NCBI GenBank assembly: GCA_024500155.1
Contig: CM044877.1
Coordinates: 69,396,001 to 69,460,000, forward strand
Source: Chenopodium formosanum
Taxonomy: Eukaryota; Streptophyta; Magnoliopsida; Caryophyllales; Amaranthaceae
Direction of reading: 5' to 3'
Length of the DNA stretch: 64,000 nt
Of this stretch, positions 12,211 to 22,739 are shown in pieces. Each line of letters opens with the position of its first letter. Position 1 is the stretch's first letter. Under the pieces are notes generated by a model. The model saw nothing but the letters and a program-made list of their open reading frames with translations. It was not told the DNA's origin and did not search any database. The position numbers and the translations under genes were made by a program.

Positions 12211-12360
12211 CCCCCACCCAGAACCACCACCCACCACCCTCCACCCAGAACCACCACTCCCACCAAGAACCACCAGCCTCCACCCAGAACTACCACCCCC
12301 ACCCAGAACCACCAGCCTCCACCCGGAACCACGACCCCCACCCGAGAACCACCGCACACC
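12211..12360. repeat. CCACCCAGAACCACC minisatellite inside the CACTA element
   Basis: About eight imperfect 17-22-bp units of CCACCCAGAACCACC type. It produces long artificial Pro-rich (plus) and Gly/Trp-rich (minus) open frames that should not be annotated as genes. Confidence 0.8.
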
Positions 12361-12789
12361 GACCCTAACCACAAATCCTTAGCCCACCACCACCGACACA
12401 AACCTAGTAAATTAAACACCACCACCACTAGCTTAGTAAATTAAACACCACATACCACCACCAAAATCCCCCAAAAGCGAAAATTAACACCCAAAAACAA
12501 AAATTAGCCCATAAATCTAAAAATTAACAACAAAATCAAAAAATTAACAACAAAATTGAAAATTTAATAACAAAATCGAAAAATTCCACACAAAATAAAT
12601 CAAAACAGAATTTCGTTTAATAAAAACATTAATTTTATTATAATTATCTAATAAAATTCATAAATTTACATAACAATTACAAAAAAAGCAACTAGATCTA
12701 CAATCTAACCTAAATTAAAACTAGATCTACAAAAAAAAAACCTTGAGAGGTGGGTGGCTCGAGACGGTGGTTGTTGCCTTAGTAATTGT

Positions 12790-12925
12790 TGTGTCGTTGT
12801 TGTTGCGGGTTGAAGTTGTGCTGGTCGTCGTTGTTGTTGCGGGTTGATGTTGTGGCAGTCGTCATTGTCGTTGCGGGTTGATGTTTTGGCAGTCGTCGTT
12901 GTTGTTGCGGGTTGATGTTGTTGGG
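12790..12925. repeat. 34-bp tandem repeat, about four copies, inside the CACTA element
   Basis: GCGGGTTGATGTTGTGGCAG-type units start at 12,805, 12,839, 12,873 and 12,907, an exact 34-bp spacing with few mismatches. Confidence 0.9.
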
Positions 12926-13394
12926 GGAAAGAGGAGAAATTGAAAGAGAGGAGAGAAGAGGAAATGGAAGAGGAGAGAAGAGGAAATAGAAGAAGAGAGG
13001 CGAAAGAGATTGAAAGAGAGGAGAAGAAAACCAGAAATGAGGAGAGAGAAATGAGAGAGAAGGAGAAGTGGAAAAAGAAAGAGGCGGAAATAATAAGAGT
13101 TGGGGGAAAGAGGCGGAAAAAGATAGGGTTTGGGACTTTTTTTTAAAAAAAATTATTATTCCGACGGAATTTTCCGTCGGAAATAGTACTTTTCGGCGAA
13201 ATTTTCTGTCGGAAAGTACATATATTCCGACGGAATTATTTTATGTCGCAAATTTCTGACGGATTTCCGACGGAATTCTTTAATTTGTCGAAAATATCTG
13301 ACGGAATAGAAATCCGTCGGAATTTTCGACTTTCCGACAAAAAAATGGATCCGTCGAAAGCAGTCCGTCGCTATTTACCTGTTTTAAAGTAGTG

Positions 13395-14208
13395 AGTCTT
13401 CCCTGGTATGTATCTTGGTCTTGTGCAACTTCCTTCTCCTTGATACTTAGGTCTTTGGATAACATTGTATACGCTAATGTTTTCATTAATAATTTCCTCT
13501 CCACCATCATTATTATCCATGACTCTTTTTCCTAGTTTGTTTTCAATCTTTTGTCAAACAACTTCTATGGGCAGAAAGTCTAGATCATTTATCTTCATTA
13601 ATCCCATTCGTTGATATAAATCTTCCTCTAAAGTAACGTAATTACTTTCCTCTGTTTCATTATCAGAAGCAATCCCTTTTTTAGAAATTAAGTTCATGAT
13701 TTCGTTAAGCTTATTAGGGTCTTCTTCTTCATCGAATAGGGCTTGTAATTCGTTAAACGTTTTCTCCTGAAGATGAGGGTTCATCTTTAGTCTCTTTATT
13801 CTTTTCTTGGTTACTAGTTGGTCTTTTAGGGAGTGTTACAGTAAACTTTTTATTTTTATCTAGATTTTGAAAAGGATATTTATATTTATATGGGATGATT
13901 TTCTCTTTATTAGGTGATTTTTCTTTTCCTAATTGATGCCTAACTTCGTTTGTTAAAGCAAGTTGAACTTGTTTAACCTGTTCGTTTAGATCGCTTACCC
14001 TTTTATTAATATCGGTTGTGGTTATTGATATTTTATTATCGATATTAATACAACGAGAATGTATGTTATCAAATTCCAATCTTAACTCACCGATTTGATC
14101 TACTATATAATTAAGGATTGGGCCAAATTTACTAGTATTTTTAGGAATATGATAATAATGCTTAAAATTAGGTTTCTTACACTCAGTAGAAGTTCTAGTA
14201 TTCTCCAA
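13395..14208 (-). pseudogene. Pararetrovirus N-terminal polyprotein region
   Basis: Two minus-strand open pieces, 14,208-13,753 and 13,784-13,554, overlap in different frames, followed by shorter remnants down to the CACTA insertion at 13,394. The first piece starts with ATG about 45 bp after the primer-binding site; it has a central heptad-like segment (IDNKISITTTDINKRVSDL) suggesting a coiled coil and a Lys/Pro-rich end. The second is acidic with a Glu/Asp-rich stretch. Position suggests a virion-associated or capsid N-terminal function, but I recognise no family signature. Confidence 0.5.
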
Positions 14209-14251
14209 TTTTACCTAATTATTAAGTCAACTTAATTAATCTTTTAACCGT

Positions 14252-14266
14252 ATGGCTCTGATACCA
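14252..14266 (-). promoter_or_regulatory. tRNA-Met primer-binding site of the pararetrovirus
   Basis: The minus strand reads TGGTATCAGAGCCAT, complementary to the 3' end of initiator tRNA-Met, the primer site used by caulimovirids and many Copia elements. It lies 44 bp before the first viral ATG at 14,208 and follows an AT-rich leader (14,267-14,550). Confidence 0.8.
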
Positions 14267-14550
14267 AATCTCATAGCTTAACAGTTTCTAATTTATAATA
14301 ACTGTATTGTCTTCCTTAATAACAGATTTCACTTATATAATAATTGTTTTCAAACATAATACTTAATTTTTAACACAAATACTTATCCTTTTAATATATA
14401 AGTACTACTGAAAAGATCAAAATTATAACACCTCAAAATAATATTGAAGAAACATATAACAGTATTAAATTTTATATTAACAGGCTAGAACTTTAAATAA
14501 CAATATTAAAATAGGAAATAAAATTTTTCCAACACTTAGTGAATTTTTTT

Positions 14551-15268
14551 TTTTCAACGATGGTATGGACCTTCCTAGTCCCTACCTTGTAGTGGGAAAT
14601 ACTTTCTCCAAAGCTCATATTGAGGGAATGAGGGGGAGTGTTGAGCCATAATCATCTATAACAGTACATGTGACTGTATAGTTCCGCATTAGAAAAAAAA
14701 AAGAAAAGAAAAAAGAGAGAGAGAGAGAACTAAACAGGTTATGATTGTGAGATAGAACTCTGTTAGTCATCTGAAGTAGAATCGAGATTGGTTTCATTCG
14801 TGCCATCAAGCTAGCTGGTTTGATGATTTGCAAAATTATTTGGACATTTCATTAACCTAAGACAAAATCCATAGGATTATGTCTTGTGGAACCAAGATAT
14901 TTATTTGCTAGTAAATCACATTCACCGGTGGTTGGTCGTAGGACCAAATGCAAACACAACCAATCTCGTTTAATTAAGTATCTTGTGATTTGTACTTAAG
15001 AAAAAACATAGTCATGTGAGATTTATTTAGCTTTATCATAAATCAACTTTCAAATATTACCTTTTATAACTTTTTTTTAACGAAACTTTTATAATTTTTA
15101 ATCAATCAAAATTAAAGATGAAGATGGCAAAAGCAATACTTTGACAAGCGTGAAATCACATAATGGTGCAACTAAAAAATAGAGGAAGTACATTTTATCA
15201 TTATTGTATGATTTGAACCTCAGCTTAATGAACCTCGAAATGTCTGGGACTAATAACAATAGTATATT
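14551..15268. other. Intergenic repeat-derived DNA
   Basis: No gene is seen. It contains short A-rich and GA-rich runs (14,690-14,730) and one copy of a dispersed repeat at 14,770-14,970. Confidence 0.5.
14770..14970. repeat. Dispersed repeat, copy 1
   Basis: Shares GAGATTGGTTTCATTCGTGC, AAGACAAAATCCATA, CTTGTGGAACCAAGA and ATTTATTTGCTAG, in the same order and spacing, with 61,975-62,180. Both copies look like fragments of one non-coding repeat family. Confidence 0.8.
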
Positions 15269-16281
15269 GTAAAAATGGAAACTAAAAATCCAACCTTTGT
15301 GTGGTATGAAAAAAAAAATCTAACATTTCATTAATTTTAAAAAAATTCAACCTTTATACCCCACCTTCTTTGACAGATCCATTAGCTGTTGATAATCGAT
15401 TTTTGTAAGTTATGTTCCACGTGCCAGTCATTAATTGGTCAATTATTTTTTTAATCATTACAAAACAAAAAAACTAAAAGAAAAAATAAAATAGAAAAAA
15501 AAACCCACCACCAGCCACCTCCCCCAGCCCCCGCACCACCCCGGCCACCTCCCCCCACTCCCCGGCAACTTCCCACTACCCCAAGCAGCCCCACCATCGG
15601 GGTCTTCGGCTTCCGGCGATCTACCCCCACCCCCCACCCCTTGCCGCAACCTCCCCAACCACCAAAACCCCATACGAATCTAAACCCTAACATATATAAC
15701 CACCACACCAAACACCCTATTCGACCCTCTCTAACAAACCCGACCTTTGTGAGGTCTGACAAACCCCAATCGACGGCGAGCCTAAACCAACCCAAATGAA
15801 AGCCTGACCTCCACAAACCCAAACGACTACCCCTCGAACCCAGACGCCTACCCCACGAACCCAGATGCCTACCCGTAAGGCTGCGTGACTTGAAACAAGG
15901 AGGTTTTCGATCGGGGCCTCGGGGGGCTGCGTCATTTGGGAGGATTGCGTAAGGTGCGTGGTTGGGCGCTGGTTTGGAAGGAGAGAGAGTGGAGGAGGAG
16001 GAAGAGGGTTTTGAATCTGGTTTTGAGGAGGGTGGGGTAAGTGGTGGAAGAGGTGGTGGTGCCTTGGTGGTGTAGAGAGGAGAGAGAAAGAAGAAGAGTG
16101 AGAAGGAAATAAAAAATAATAAAAAAAAGAACAAAACTTTTTAATTGGATTAACAGTTTAAAGGTCAAATAGACCTGTTAAAGAAGGTGGGGTATAACTG
16201 TTGGATTTTTTTTAGTTTAATGAAAGGTTGGAGTTTTATTGTCAGATCGCGCAAAGTTGGATTTTTAGTTTCCATTTTCCC
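15269..16281. mobile_element. Non-autonomous MULE with long terminal inverted repeats
   Basis: The left end GTAAAAATGGAAACTAAAAA matches the inverted right end GGGAAAATGGAAACTAAAAA. The inverted similarity continues inward (TATACCCCACCTTCTTT near 15,360 and its complement near 16,180), giving roughly 100-160-bp TIRs. Flanks TAGTATATT (15,260-15,268) and ATGTATATT (16,282-16,290) match at 7 of 9 bases, fitting a Mutator 9-bp target duplication. The interior is extremely C-rich on the plus strand and gives Pro-rich or Gly/Trp-rich open frames (the longest is 16,134-15,451 minus). It may be a captured gene fragment, but I recognise no protein. Confidence 0.75.
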
Positions 16282-16290
16282 ATGTATATT

Positions 16291-16721
16291 AAGGCTTAAG
16301 TTTGATGGATTGGATCAACTAATAGGGCTCATAAAGAATTGACCTCGAACAACTTAAAATGAATTTTTTTGGTGGATTAGTATAAAATTACCGGTTTAAA
16401 CGATTTAGAATTTCATATTTTTATAGTGTCTTAAAATCGGGGAAGCAGGTCCTCTCCATACTTAAAAAGACCAGCGTATTTGCAACTAAAAAAAAGAAAA
16501 AAAAAACAGCGTATCACGCTAGCAACTATCATACCACATTGGCCACTACTGCGATGCGATGTTGCACAAAGGTCGGTTGGTGTCCGCATTAGGTTAGGCG
16601 TCTCATTTTTTTTTTTTTTTTTACCTATTTTGACACACCGATTAGGTGTATTGTATTAGACCTTAAGTCTGTTTCTGTAAGCTATTTACGAGTCAAGATA
16701 ATCTAGATTAAATTTATCTTG
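16291..16721. other. Short intergenic stretch
   Basis: AT-rich DNA with an 18-bp T run near 16,605-16,622. I see no gene or element boundary in it. Confidence 0.4.
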
Positions 16722-16730
16722 TTAATTTAT
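16722..16730 (+). repeat. 9-bp target-site duplication of the giant MULE, left
   Basis: TTAATTTAT directly before the left terminus GAGCAAATTC. The same nine bases follow the right terminus at 44,200-44,208. Confidence 0.75.
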
Positions 16731-16776
16731 GAGCAAATTCAAGTTTATCATGTTGATAAACATTCCGCGTTTATCA
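16731..16776 (+). repeat. Left terminal inverted repeat of the giant MULE
   Basis: Imperfect 34-bp match with the right end (about 26 identities), plus TTGATAAACATT....GTTTATCAA, itself a near-palindrome that could form a hairpin. Clear similarity ends after about 50 bp. Confidence 0.7.
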
Positions 16777-17020
16777 AGGGGCTTGGTGGTACTTTCAACT
16801 GTAAAGGTAAGGGTAGGACTGTAATTTTGGTTGGAGCTGTTAGACGATGTTAACTTGAAACATTTGACGGTCGTTTGAAGGCGTTACTCTCTCCCCTCTG
16901 TCAAATTGTCTCTCTCCTCTGTCTCCTGTACTCTATCCTCTCTGCCCTCTACTTCATGTCTTTAATTTGAACACCTCCTCGCTCCCAGTGTAATTCATCT
17001 CAGTAAATCTCGTCCGTTGG

Positions 17021-18823
17021 ATGATTTGTTCGCGGTTGTCGGACGATTCCTGGAACCTGGTGCGACGGGTAGTCGGATTCAACATCACCAGAAATTTCTG
17101 GACGGCGAAATTTCAGGACTGGCAGTCGGAGGTAATATCACCTGTAATTGTAGTTTGTATGTTTGTTGTTAATACTTTATTGTACGTGTTTTGTTTGTTT
17201 TGAAGTTATGTTTGAGCGATGTCGTGTGCCGATTGTTGTGGCGGCGATTTCATTGTAAATTGGCGTTGATTTCAAGGTATATATATGAGTTCATGGTACA
17301 TGTATGTGCATATGTTTATAAGTTGTTCTATATTGCACCTGCTTGTTGATTTTGGCATATGTGTAATGTGAAGGATGATTGCTTGACTGTTGGTGGTTTA
17401 GTAAAAGCTAGGGGTGAGGTGTTGAAGCAGTATGCACTTGGTACCTCAAAGGTTTGTGTTTCATGTACTGTGTTGTAAATTGGTATTCAAACTGTTATTC
17501 ATAGAATTGGGTATCATAAAATACTTGTGGTATTTGCAGGCTCCAAACTTGACATGTCGCATTGAGTCTTTTGGTAGGGTATGTCAGAAGTTTGATGGTA
17601 AATGAAGGCGGTGGGTAACAGAAATGGGGTTTGGGGGTTTGTTGCATCTTGCTGCCCTAGGGATGCAGTTGTCTAGACAATTGGCATATTGGTTACTTAC
17701 TCGTGTTGATCCGGTTAGCAAAATTATGATATCACCAGATGGTAAAGAATTTAGCTTGTTTCCAAACCAAGTGTATTGGGTTCTAGGAATTCCAAACGGA
17801 GGGAAGCCAGTTCCTACCAAGAAAAACATGACCTCTGAAACAAAGGATAGAGTAGAAGCATTACTGAGAGAGTATGGAATTTCTTGGGAAACCAGGTGTA
17901 GTAGATATGAAGGTCGTGTGTACATTAGTAAGGGTATATCTGTTAATCACATGGTAATGGAGAGACTTGAGGGTGAATGGACCGATGGGGAGGAAGCTGA
18001 ATTTTAGACCTTATTTCTATTGTTGTCCTTGCACATGGTTCTTTGTCCCACCCAATCCCCTAGACTATCGGCGGATCTTGTTCTCGCGTTAACCTGTGCA
18101 CAAGAGTGTATTGATTTTGACTGGTGTGGGTTGGTTGTGTCGAAGTTATTATGTAATGTGGGAACTTTTGCCCGGACGTTTTATGCCAATGGTTATGCTC
18201 GAGGAAGTGGAGGATGCTTGTTATTCATTGTGGTAAGATATGTCAGTTGCTGCTGCTGTAGTTGATGGCTTCAAGTAACATTTTGATATGTTTATGCTGT
18301 TGTTGCTTGCAGGTTTTCTATTTGAATAGGCTGAATAAGGTTCCACTGTCTTGGGGATTGTTTCCCAGGGTTAGGGTGTGGAGTATGCATGAGGTTGGGT
18401 TAGTTGCTAGACTGGATCGAAAGTCCCCTGATGGTGACTTTGGGAAAATGGGGGTAAAAACATTTCATTGTGGTGTAATGGTGTGTTATTTGGTTACAAA
18501 TGGTCTTTTGCATAGTCTAAATTAATCGGTTGGTAATTACTGGCAGATGCTTGATGTGGCATATGGAGAGGACCACCCCAGGGAGGCTTGTGATAGCAAT
18601 GGTCCCATTGTGATGCACAATGAGGTATGCATATTTAATGCACAATATTAAACTCTTTCTCTTTATTGGTTTCTGCTAACGAATCGGATAATGTTATGTG
18701 TAGGCGGCTGAGGAAGGTCCATATACTCATAAAGAACCTAAGGCACGTCGGATTAGATACGGTGGGACTCCTTGTTTTGTGTGTACCCGTTGTCATTCTT
18801 CACGAACTAGGGAAGGCTTTTGA
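17021..18823 (+). pseudogene. Ulp1-associated MULE protein (non-catalytic N-terminal type), two nonsense codons
   Basis: Multi-exon gene just inside the left TIR. The first exon starts ATG at 17,021 and ends at a GT donor after DWQSE (about 17,131). A short exon near 17,372-17,450 is followed by exon 17,540-18,234 with the signature MGFGGLLHLAALGMQLSRQL, then YWLLTRVDP, then VYWVLGIPNGG. Next are exon 18,312-about 18,452 (FYLNRLNKVPLSW...PRVRVW), a short exon 18,546-18,624, and a last exon from about 18,704 ending RRIRYGGTPCFVCTRCH and TGA at 18,821-18,823. The GFGGLL / VLG-P-GG pattern is what I know from the region before the protease in Ulp1-type MULE proteins. No His-Asp-Cys protease domain is present. 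TGA at 17,603-17,605 and TAG at 18,005-18,007 interrupt the frame. Confidence 0.6.
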
Positions 18824-19259
18824 CGTTAGGAGTGAGTACTTGTTCAGAACCTGTGAGATTATGATTCATTGGTCCCGTTGTCCTGCGTAGTGAGTGTATT
18901 GTACCATGTTGTGGTTGCGGCTTTTACTGTGATGTACGATTGTATTTGAAATTTGTTGTATGTTAGCGATGTAGTTTCCACATTAGGCCTAGATTTATCA
19001 TATGTAATAAATGTTCCCCACTGGAACAATTGAATTTAGAACAATTCTGCATATTCATATCATATGATCAAATAAACATTGCAATGCGAGCTTGTTAAGT
19101 TACATGGTAAAGTTTGCTGATTTAGAACAACCTGAAACTAATCCCTAGCAATTAGCAGCTATTGCTCGTTGTTGTAACAATATGCACCCTCAGAAGTCAT
19201 CTAATCCTTCTGTTAGATCATTATTGCTTCACTAGAACGATTAATTCCTAGGTCAGATA
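18824..19259. other. Intergenic spacer between convergent cargo genes
   Basis: AT-rich, shared 3' flank of the plus-strand Ulp1-associated gene and the first minus-strand paralogue. No further gene was seen. Confidence 0.4.
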
Positions 19260-20424
19260 TCATGCCTTGGGTCCCTGCAATACGAGGTGCATACCATGTA
19301 ATGCATTCAGTCATGAAAGTTATTTGAAAGTTAATATTATGTCAAAAAGGGTGGTGATGATGGCTAACCTGAATCACACCATGGATACTGCTGAGTGTGG
19401 TATTAATAGGAACAAAGTCTAGGAACTCCTTTCGCCAGATCACTATAATCCCCCCTGAAATACCTGTCGGGTCAACCATCATCCATTTATCGTAAGAAAT
19501 CATACGTAGGACTTCAGATGTGTCTGATCTGCATAATCTGTGCTCTGAAATAACAATCATATGTGGTTGGTGCTGTATGATCAGGTCCCTGATGTTTCGG
19601 AGAAATGATCGCCGAGCCATTCCTCTTGCATTCCAGTACAATATTAGTAAGTCTGGGATGGTTTGAGGGTGATGAAAAGGCTCTACCTGTTCTTCTATGA
19701 AGCCTGTGACATAATCCCTCTCTAGTCCGGTGCAGGGATCAATAAGGACATAGTGTTTAGGGACACAACATATGTGTATTGGTCGTTCTTTTTCCGGTGA
19801 GCCGCTTGGTTCCCAAGATACAGTTAGCTGAATCTGGTTTTTTGGTCGCCTGGCAGGTAGTAACTTCATAGCATTTGTCCAACTCACTGTGTGCACATTA
19901 ACTACCACGTAGCCTAGGTTAACCATCTCGATCACAGGGGGAAGAACTGGAGGTGGGTCTAGTATGTAGGCGAATTCTGGAGGGATGACATTCATTGACC
20001 GTTCTTCTGACATCTTCCCCATTAACCAAAAAAAAAGCTGCTTTACCGGAGGCGAGAGGAACACCAAATCAGAAATGTTCGGGAGGTGGGCTGGGATCAG
20101 ATCCCCCTTGTTATTCACCATTTTCAGCTCGTTCCAATCTTCAGGCACTACAAGTGGGTTGCAGATGATTTGCCTCAGCACCTCCGCCGGGGTTACTTTA
20201 ACATCTTCGAAGTGGGCTGTCTCACGCATGAACAAAATATTGTTTGGGTTCAGGTCAGATATCCCAGCTGCGGGTGGGGCTAGATCTGAGACATACGTGT
20301 TCCACGTTTCGAGTACCTGCTGCTTGTACTCAAAAGGAGGTGATGCTAGCTGGTTTGGGCTGCTCGTCAGTGTTGATGATGGTGATGGGGTTCCTGGGTT
20401 GTAAGTTTCATAGTTTGAAGCCAT
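19260..20424 (-). CDS. MULE cargo paralogue 1: unknown N-domain plus LINE-type endonuclease fragment
   Basis: Start ATG at 20,424 (MASNYET...). Exon 1 runs to 19,369 (352 codons) and ends VIQ at an AG|GTTAGC donor; a tiny exon 19,274-19,260 adds four codons and TGA. Residues ~70-190 form the unfamiliar domain with VTPAEVLRQIICNP, LIPAHLPNISDL and PPPVLPPVIEM. The last ~115 residues resemble the start of an endonuclease/exonuclease/phosphatase domain: LYWNARGMARRSFLRNIRDL, then ISEHR, then ISGGIIVIW. The N and E positions are kept, but the later GD-N and SDH catalytic motifs are missing, so nuclease activity is unlikely. No interruption is seen. Function is unknown. Confidence 0.65.
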
Positions 20425-21085
20425 TTTTAGAATGTGGTTGCTGTGATGAGTTTGAAAGGAAGTTTGAAAGGAAGGGGATGTGTGATGAGCTTTAAAGGAG
20501 GTGAAGTGTTTTGAAGACCACATTGGCCCATTAAATTGCAAAACTCTGTGGAATTCTTCTACTTTGAGTCAAACATTGGAATTGGCCCATTGAACACATT
20601 AGCCCATTTTATTTTGTTGTTCACATATGTTAGGTGTAATCGGTCCATTATTTGGTGGACTGGCCCATTGAACATATAATCATGGCATTTGTGTGGACCT
20701 AATCCATGAGTGGGCAAGTTAAATAGTGGGCCAGTACTTATTTTATGCCATACTAAGATTATTGAATCAACAGTATCAATACGGTTGTCCAGTCCATGTC
20801 TTGGACTATGTCCATCAATTATTACTCAACATTACGGATTCGGCCTAGTGGCATAGTACAGGTGTTGTGAAATTTCTAATAAAGACCAACATGGTAGTAT
20901 TTCACTCAAATGTTTACTATTGCACAGAGATGGGCCATTACAATTTCTAGAACAGTGACTAAATTTTTTGGATGAAAACTACTACTTGTGATATTACAAC
21001 CATTAATGGGCCATTACAATTTTTAGAACAGTAACTAAATTTTGTGAATGAAACTACTACTGGCGAAGTTACATGCAGTAATATA
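20425..21085. other. Upstream region of paralogue 1 with TGGGCC/GGCCCA motifs and a duplicated block
   Basis: GGCCCATT occurs repeatedly at 20,520-20,720 (minus-strand upstream of the start), like plant site-II TGGGCC elements. At 20,930-21,065 a ~75-bp block (GGGCCATTACAATTTCTAGA ... GAAACTACTAC) is repeated twice. Confidence 0.5.
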
Positions 21086-22093
21086 TCATGCTACGACATT
21101 CCAAACATTCATTGAGTAGTCTTCAAGATAGTTCTCAATGGTCAAATTCCTAGACATGATAACCAACAAGACACCTCCAATAACCCCGTATACCGACCTA
21201 CCGGTAGATTTGTATATGTTCACATCGCTACATATGAAACGCCCCATACGAACAGATGACCTTGTCTCGGTTAATAGAACGAGATCAGGCATGTGTAGGT
21301 CTATCATGTGCTTGAATTGAGGCAAAAATGATGATCTGGATACATCTCTACAATTCCAAACCAACACCCTAGTACCCCCAAGGTTGTTTTGGCATTTTGC
21401 TATGTTGAAGTCGAGTGTGATCTTCCGTCCATCTAGTTGGTTTGCACTTAACCACTCCCAGCATGCGCACACTTCATTCAGGCGTAACGTACTGCTAGTG
21501 GTGAAAATCTTCAAATCATTTGAGTAGCTGTTGACCTCCATCCTGTGTCTTCCCGCGTTAAGATTGCACGTTTCCATTACGGTTGGCAATATGGATGGGG
21601 AGTCAACAATAGTTGCAATGCACTCTTGAATTACATGTTCTATCTCGATTCCTTGAACATCCCCTTCGTCCTTCAATTTCTTCTGTATGGCTATCTTCAA
21701 AGCCAATGGAAGCAGGGCCAAGTCAGACAGATCTGGTAAGTTAACTGGTGTGACGGAGTTCTTCTTCAGCAGCAACAGGTCACTAGACGGTCGTTGCCCA
21801 CTAGCTATCCAAGTAGCTGCAGTAGATGCAGTGACCAATTGCACAGTAATTTCCTGATATTCTCCTTTTTGTATTGGCTGTATAATGGCCAATACCCCCT
21901 TGAGTTGCTCAGGGAAACCTCCCACGGGACGTGTAGGCTTCACCTTAACAGTCAACGTCGGGGTACGTAGCAGGACAAAGGGAACCATCCTAATTTTGAA
22001 CAACACTATTTTTTTCCTACCCTCATTGCTCATATAAAAGCCTTTAGATTTTCTTGTCTGAATTGTGTGTGCATTTATTCGGAGGTAGCTCAT
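21086..22093 (-). CDS. MULE cargo paralogue 2: unknown N-domain plus LINE-type endonuclease fragment
   Basis: Probable start ATG at 22,093 (MSYLRINAH; an in-frame ATG at 22,147 is possible). 335 residues, one exon, no interruption. Middle part: VTPVNLPDLSDLALLPLALK, aligning with the LPN-SD region of paralogue 1, then ILPTVMETCNL, aligning with its LPPVIEMVNL. C-terminal part: RVLVWNCRDVSRSSFLPQF, LVLLTETRS and VIGGVLLVIMS, the start of the endonuclease fold including Asn and Glu positions but not the later Asp/His motifs. The frame ends where the other copies have a splice donor (NVWNV then GTAGCATGA), so an intron may have been lost or read through. Confidence 0.6.
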   Translation of the reverse strand: MSYLRINAHTIQTRKSKGFYMSNEGRKKIVLFKIRMVPFVLLRTPTLTVKVKPTRPVGGFPEQLKGVLAIIQPIQKGEYQEITVQLVTASTAATWIASGQRPSSDLLLLKKNSVTPVNLPDLSDLALLPLALKIAIQKKLKDEGDVQGIEIEHVIQECIATIVDSPSILPTVMETCNLNAGRHRMEVNSYSNDLKIFTTSSTLRLNEVCACWEWLSANQLDGRKITLDFNIAKCQNNLGGTRVLVWNCRDVSRSSFLPQFKHMIDLHMPDLVLLTETRSSVRMGRFICSDVNIYKSTGRSVYGVIGGVLLVIMSRNLTIENYLEDYSMNVWNVVA

Positions 22094-22147
22094 TTTGGTT
22101 AATCGAATTTCGATCTGTGATGTGGTGTGAAGTGGTATGATTGTCAT

Positions 22148-22739
22148 GTGGGAGGGGGGGGAATATTATAAGGGGATCAAGATTGGCACCAAGAAGAAGG
22201 ATCAAATTGGTGATTTTCATCAAATTTCAGTGTAAATTTCATTAAAGTGGCGGCAATTAAACTTCAATTTTCGATTTGGCGGTTTACTTTTTGGCGCCTT
22301 TGTCTATTAATATTTAACACTCGTGCATGTACTGGGTACTCTACTCGTGGATACTAGTACATTACGGAGCAGTCGTATAACAGTATTTTCATAGTATGCA
22401 TACACATTGGTTAATTAGATTACCATTGAATATAGAAGCACAATACGGTGACAGAGTTCTAATCAAATAAACCACTAATTAGGAAAGTGACTACTTGTTA
22501 AGCACGTGATGCCTAATTATTATTACCGAAAGCTAACTCCATTGTTGATTGCCAAGGGGGGTCGGTTTCCCTGTCGAACAAATTCTAAGCCTTCAATACA
22601 ACCCTTGCGGTCCGCCGGACAGATCTGACGCTCCGATATCTAGCAGACGTTTACTTGGCTAAAAGACAGAAGACATAAGTTCATATTAGGTAGAGTATTT
22701 ATTAGTTAAATTAATCAAATAATTAAGGTATCAAACTTA
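22148..22739. other. Intergenic spacer inside the giant MULE
   Basis: The run of G at 22,152-22,160 and AT-rich leader sequence of paralogue 2 (TATA-like TATTATAAGG on the minus strand near 22,165-22,175) are the only notable items. No gene is seen. Confidence 0.35.

Larger units (their letters stand above)
11941..13394. mobile_element. Non-autonomous CACTA (En/Spm) element, complete
   Basis: Termini are CACTACTAGAAAACAG on the left and, inverted, CACTACTTTAAAACAG on the right. The 3-bp target duplication AGT is exact (11,938-11,940 and 13,395-13,397). Subterminal zones carry many TTCCGTCGGAAA / TTCCGACGGAA repeats in both orientations. The inside has a C-rich minisatellite, a 34-bp repeat and a purine-rich tract but no transposase. 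It is inserted in the capsid region of the pararetrovirus, so it is younger than that integration. Confidence 0.95.
9048..14550 (-). other. Endogenous pararetrovirus (Caulimoviridae-like), decayed, minus orientation
   Basis: Reading right to left there is an AT-rich leader, a tRNA-Met primer-binding site, a coiled/lysine-rich N-terminal region, a capsid-like region with zinc knuckle, an acidic spacer, a 30K movement-protein core and an aspartic protease. The reverse transcriptase that should follow is absent at the left, where CACTA-type DNA begins. The copy has several frame changes and stops and is split by a CACTA element. Capsid before movement protein differs from badnaviruses and petuviruses (movement first); from memory it resembles cavemo- and solendoviruses. 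It is a relic, not a functional virus. Confidence 0.75.

Noticed and set aside
11941..12372. A 310-codon minus-strand open frame starting at 12,372
   Set aside because: Its first half is the C-rich minisatellite of the CACTA element read backwards; only the part left of 11,940 is viral capsid-like. The fusion is created by the insertion.
15451..16134. A 227-codon minus-strand Pro/Gly/Trp-rich open frame
   Set aside because: It results from base composition inside the small MULE; no domain, repeat pattern or codon logic supports a protein.
19985..20404. Plus-strand open frames opposite paralogue 1
   Set aside because: Shadows of the minus-strand coding frame, without conserved motifs or splice logic.
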